Source: Coriobacteriales bacterium (GTDB lineage: Bacteria > Actinomycetota > Coriobacteriia > Coriobacteriales > UBA8131). Taken from it: a stretch of DNA of 9,502 nucleotides. The stretch covers positions 1 to 9,502 of the forward strand of contig JAITEK010000010.1 in the NCBI GenBank assembly GCA_031282085.1, given 5' to 3'. Under the pieces are notes generated by a model, which was given only the letters and a program-made list of their open reading frames with translations, had not been told where the DNA came from and did not search any database. This document shows, in pieces, positions 6,678 to 9,502 of the stretch (the first letter of the stretch is position 1; every line of letters starts with the position of its first letter). The translations under genes were made by a program, and so were the position numbers.

Positions 6678-8105
6678 ATGACGACTCCGGTCACAAAGCC
6701 ACGGAGGTCGTTCAGGCGCTTTCGCACGGGGTCCTATACGGTGCGCTCAACGCTCACCTTTATGTTCGTCGCGCTTATGACCGCGCTTATCGCGCTTACT
6801 CTGTTGGCCATCACCTGGGAGCAGCGGTTCCAGGAGGAGGCCAGCGGCCAGCGCGGCTCCACTGCTCAGGCGACCGCTGAGATCCTCGCGCAACGCTACC
6901 AGATGGCTGGCGGCTGGACAGAGGACACTGTTGAGGTGCTGCCCAGCATCAGCGAGCTTGCCTCGGGGGTAGGCATCGAGGTCATAGCCACGGATGGCAG
7001 CGTTGTCTACAACAAGCGCCCCACGAGTTCCCTCTGGCAAACCGTTGAGGACATACCAGCCGAGCGGAAAAGCTCCGCTCCCATCGTTGTTGACGGCGCC
7101 CAGGTGGGCACGGTCTACACCTACGCGTTCGTTGACGTGGCGCCCTCGCGTACCGGCGGCGACATCCAGCTCGACACCTATATCGCGCTGCTCACCGCCA
7201 GCCTCATAGCGATAATCTTTGCGGGGCTTTTCGGGGTGTATTTCGCGCGCGCTTTCACGCGGCCGCTCTCGCGCATCACTGCAGTCTCCAATGAGGTGCG
7301 TTCCGGTAACCTCGCCGCGCGTACGCACATGGAGGGCCGCGACGAGCTGTCGCGATTGGGGCGGGCGCTCGACGAGATGATCGACGCCATCGAGGCAAAC
7401 AAGAGGCTCGAGCGCCAACTCACCACCGACGTGGCCCACGAGTTGCGCACGCCACTCATGGCGATGCAGGCAACCATCGAGGCGATGATAGACGGGGTCC
7501 TGCCTGTGGACGCCGCACGGCTCGCCACGCTCAATTCTGAGGTCATTCGGCTTGGGCGGCTCGTTGACGTGCAGTTGCAGCTCTCGCGTCTCGAGAGCGG
7601 CCGAACGGCGCTGCAGATAGGCAGTATCGACCTGAGTATGCTGGTTGAGGATCTGATCGTCGCGCACGAGATGTTCGTTGAGGACGCGGGGCTCCTCATC
7701 AGCCACGATATAGAACCGGGCGTCATGGTGCGAGGGGACGCCGACCTGTTGCGGCAGGCAATCTCCAACCTGCTGTCCAACGCGGTCCGCTACACGCCCC
7801 CGGGCGGACGCATCAACATCCAGGTCCGCTCCCAGCGCAACCTCGCCCAGGTTTTTGTAAGCGACACGGGCGTTGGCATCGCAACCGAGGATATTCCGCA
7901 TGTGTTCTCGCGCTTTTGGCGGGCGGAGACGAGTCGGGATCGGGAAAGCGGCGGCCTGGGGGTCGGGCTGGCGCTGGTCAAGGAGATAGCCTCGCGGCAT
8001 CGGGGCATAATCAGCGTAGAGAGCGAGCAGGGCATCGGCACAACATTCACGCTGAGTCTGCCCCTCTATCCGCCCGGCGAAGCTGTCGCGTGGATACGAC
8101 CGTAA
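6678..8105 (+). CDS. HAMP-containing sensor histidine kinase
   Basis: This 475-aa membrane kinase should phosphorylate the regulator just upstream. A basic N-terminus precedes TM1 (about 26-46). An extracytoplasmic sensor region of about 120 residues (48-167) follows, then TM2 (168-190) and a HAMP domain (about 191-243). The dimerisation/phosphoacceptor helix has DVAHELRTPL with H254 as the phosphorylated histidine. The ATPase domain has the N-box (N364, N368 in AISNLLSNAVRYTPPGG), G1 DTGVGI (396-401), the F-box FSRFWRAE (410-417), G2 GGLGVGLALVKEI (425-437) and G3 GIGTTFTLSLP (452-462). All catalytic motifs are intact. The ribosome binding site is weak (GGAAA 12 bases upstream) and the gap to the regulator is 9 bases, so translational coupling is likely. 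The sensor region shows no domain I recognise, so the signal is unknown. Confidence 0.95.
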   Translation: MTTPVTKPRRSFRRFRTGSYTVRSTLTFMFVALMTALIALTLLAITWEQRFQEEASGQRGSTAQATAEILAQRYQMAGGWTEDTVEVLPSISELASGVGIEVIATDGSVVYNKRPTSSLWQTVEDIPAERKSSAPIVVDGAQVGTVYTYAFVDVAPSRTGGDIQLDTYIALLTASLIAIIFAGLFGVYFARAFTRPLSRITAVSNEVRSGNLAARTHMEGRDELSRLGRALDEMIDAIEANKRLERQLTTDVAHELRTPLMAMQATIEAMIDGVLPVDAARLATLNSEVIRLGRLVDVQLQLSRLESGRTALQIGSIDLSMLVEDLIVAHEMFVEDAGLLISHDIEPGVMVRGDADLLRQAISNLLSNAVRYTPPGGRINIQVRSQRNLAQVFVSDTGVGIATEDIPHVFSRFWRAETSRDRESGGLGVGLALVKEIASRHRGIISVESEQGIGTTFTLSLPLYPPGEAVAWIRP

Positions 8106-8127
8106 GGACGCCTGCGCGCCCGCCGAT

Positions 8128-8138
8128 ACCGGTATAAT
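8128..8138 (+). promoter_or_regulatory. Likely promoter (-10 box) of purC
   Basis: A perfect TATAAT lies at 8133-8138 in the context ACCGGTATAAT, 39 bases before the purC start. No good -35 box is seen 16-18 bases upstream, where the sequence is GC-rich. The same context recurs ahead of gltD. It places purC under its own promoter rather than only in the two-component transcript. Confidence 0.6.
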
Positions 8139-8176
8139 CTTTTGAGGATAAACGCATACGACAAAAGGAGTGAGTA

Positions 8177-9088
8177 ATGGCGCTGCGAGATGAGATACAA
8201 CCGGACGCACACGGAAAGGTCCGCGACCTTTATGATCTGGGCGACCGTTTGCTGTTTGTTGCCACGGACCGTATCTCCGCGTTTGATTATGTGCTTGAGG
8301 ACACCATCCCCTACAAAGGGGAGATACTCACGCGCCTGTCGCTGTTTTGGTTCGAGCTGCTGGCAGATGTGACGCCGAACCACCTCATCAGCGCCGATGT
8401 TGCCGACCTCCCCGAGCGCTTTGCCCCGTTTGCCGCGGAGTTGGCCGGGCGCTTCATGCTGGTGAAGAAGGCGCGGATGTTTCCCGTGGAGTGCATCGTT
8501 CGCGGGTATCTCGCCGGCAGTGGGCTCAAGGAGTACGAGCGGCAGCAAACGGTCTGCGGCATTGAGCTGCCCGCGGGGCTGGTGAACTCCAGCCGACTCG
8601 AGCGGCCGCTCTACACGCCCTCCACCAAGGCGGAACTAGGCGAGCACGATGAGAACGTGAGCTTTGCCTACACCAAGGAGTTGCTCGGCGCCGCCGACGC
8701 CGCCCTGCTGCGGGAGCGTTCGCTTGTAGTCTATGAGCGCGCGCGTGACTTTGCGCAGGAGCGGGGCATCATCATCGCGGACACCAAGTTTGAGCTCGGG
8801 CGCCTGGGGGGAGGAGAGGCGGGCGATGCGGCAGGTGAGGTGGTGCTCGCCGACGAGGTGCTCACGCCGGACTCCTCGCGCTTCTGGCCGCTCGACGCCT
8901 ACCAGCCCGGCAGGAGCCAGGCGAGCTTTGACAAGCAGTATGTGCGCGACTGGCTCACCGCGAACTGGGACGGCCGGGGCGCCCCGCCCCGCCTCCCGCG
9001 CGACGTGATAGAGGCGACCTCCGCAAAGTACATCCAAGCCTTTGAGCTGATAACCGGTACCGCCTTCACCCCCGTGGGGCTTGCCTGA
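8177..9088 (+). CDS. purC: Phosphoribosylaminoimidazole-succinocarboxamide synthase (SAICAR synthetase)
   Basis: PurC joins CAIR and aspartate using ATP to give SAICAR in de novo purine synthesis. The N-terminus has GKVRDLYDLGD (residues 13-23) and the ATP-site segment LLFVATDRISAFD (25-37). The two family signatures follow: PVECIVRGYLAGSG (103-116) and IADTKFELG (200-208), the latter with Leu where the common form has Phe (E-F-G). LADEVLTPDSSRFWP (224-238) completes the active site region. At 303 aa it is the longer, yeast-like form rather than the roughly 237-aa E. coli form. A short Gly/Ala/Glu insert lies at about 211-221, on the loop between the two active-site strands. The start is backed by AGGAG (8166-8170), 6 bases upstream of the ATG. 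It lies 71 bases after the histidine kinase and 55 bases before gltD. Confidence 0.96.
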   Translation: MALRDEIQPDAHGKVRDLYDLGDRLLFVATDRISAFDYVLEDTIPYKGEILTRLSLFWFELLADVTPNHLISADVADLPERFAPFAAELAGRFMLVKKARMFPVECIVRGYLAGSGLKEYERQQTVCGIELPAGLVNSSRLERPLYTPSTKAELGEHDENVSFAYTKELLGAADAALLRERSLVVYERARDFAQERGIIIADTKFELGRLGGGEAGDAAGEVVLADEVLTPDSSRFWPLDAYQPGRSQASFDKQYVRDWLTANWDGRGAPPRLPRDVIEATSAKYIQAFELITGTAFTPVGLA

Positions 9089-9095
9089 GCGCAAA

Positions 9096-9128
9096 ACCGA
9101 TATAATTAACTCGTGGCCGTTTAGCCAC
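9096..9128 (+). promoter_or_regulatory. Likely gltD promoter (-10 box) and 5' leader hairpin
   Basis: A perfect TATAAT lies at 9101-9106 within ACCGATATAAT (9096-9106). The best -35 candidate, TTGCCT at 9081-9086, overlaps the end of purC and is only 14 bases away, so it is weak. A 5-pair stem GTGGC/GCCAC (9113-9117 with 9124-9128, loop CGTTTA) lies at the expected transcript start. It could stabilise the mRNA 5' end; no T-run follows, so it is not a terminator. Confidence 0.5.
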
Positions 9129-9143
9129 TCGCAAGGAGAATGC

Positions 9144-9502
9144 ATGGCAGGAGAGGTAATGCTGAAGGATAAACAAACCGGGTTTCTCGAGTTCGAGCGG
9201 GCCGAGGCGACCAATCGCCCCATACGCGAGCGCATACAGGATTTTGATGAGTTCCACGAGCTACAACCTGTCACGGTGTTGCGTGAGCAGGCTGCGCGCT
9301 GCATGGACTGCGGCGTGTCATTCTGCCATGCGGGCATGAGCGTCGACGGCGCCTCCATCGGCTGTCCGCTCTCAAACCTCATCCCCGAGATCAACGACCT
9401 GATATACCGCGGCCTGTTCGATGAGGCCTATGAGCGGCTGCGGCGCACCAACCCCTTCCCCGAGTTCACGGGGCGCATCTGCCCGGCGCTCTGCGAGGGT
9501 TC
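9144..9502 (+). CDS. gltD: Glutamate synthase small (beta) subunit, N-terminal part only
   Basis: The 119 codons visible before the window ends match the Fe-S N-terminal domain of GltD, the NAD(P)H-oxidising subunit that passes electrons to GltB for glutamine + 2-oxoglutarate to 2 glutamate. The order is TGFLEFERAEATNRP near the start, then ARCMDCGVSFCHAG (C53, C56, C61), GCPLSNLIPE (C74), TNPFPEFTGR and CPALCEG (C113, C117). Most family members have CPAPCE at the last motif. Two in-frame ATGs are possible, 9144 and 9159. The first has AAGGAG (9133-9138) 5 bases upstream and the second AGGAG (9149-9153) 5 bases upstream. I chose the first, but the second gives the shorter N-terminus more like typical GltD. 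The flavin and NAD(P)H domains lie outside the window. gltB is not upstream. Related Fe-S flavoproteins share this domain, so the subunit call is likely but not final. Confidence 0.9.
   Translation, partial: MAGEVMLKDKQTGFLEFERAEATNRPIRERIQDFDEFHELQPVTVLREQAARCMDCGVSFCHAGMSVDGASIGCPLSNLIPEINDLIYRGLFDEAYERLRRTNPFPEFTGRICPALCEG

Noticed and set aside
8106..8176. Riboswitch or attenuator ahead of purC
   Set aside because: The 71-base gap, with only about 30 transcribed bases, is too short for a purine riboswitch, and no fitting stems were seen.
6747..8210. 487-codon open frame on the minus strand opposite the histidine kinase
   Set aside because: It is longer than the kinase itself but antisense to a gene with every kinase motif intact. 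Its product shows no recognisable domain, and long antisense frames are expected in GC-rich DNA.

Overview
The window is a GC-rich stretch of bacterial chromosome carrying housekeeping and signalling genes. Several features point to a high-GC Gram-positive: an OmpR-type two-component system next to a Tat-exported lipoprotein, a cytidylate-kinase-like P-loop protein, a long-form PurC, and strong AAGGAG-type ribosome binding sites. My best guess is Actinomycetota, class Coriobacteriia. This rests on overall resemblance and gene content, not on a marker gene.

Left part (1-3617): a DinG/XPD-type superfamily 2 DNA helicase runs in from the left edge and ends at 2100. The 254-base gap after it is packed with hairpins. 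A pair of REP-like palindromes in opposite orientation brackets further inverted repeats. purD (glycinamide ribonucleotide synthetase) follows.

Middle part (3651-8105): a cytidylate-kinase-like protein is encoded on the minus strand, convergent with purD. Divergent from it is a predicted Tat lipoprotein of unknown function, with an internal Ala/Glu linker. After a 220-base gap with its own likely promoter comes a compact two-gene operon: an OmpR/PhoB-family response regulator and a HAMP-containing sensor histidine kinase.

Right part (8106-9502): purC (SAICAR synthetase) and the 5' part of gltD (glutamate synthase small subunit) each have a perfect TATAAT -10 box inside a shared 11-base context. 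GltD is cut by the right edge.

Functionally, PurD and PurC are steps of de novo purine synthesis. GltD serves glutamate synthesis, and glutamate gives rise to the glutamine consumed by purine synthesis. The lipoprotein, regulator and kinase may form one envelope-sensing unit, loosely like mtrA-mtrB-lpqB of other Actinomycetota; that is inference. No CRISPR array, insertion sequence, tRNA or rRNA was seen. The most unusual element is the palindrome cluster between the helicase gene and purD.
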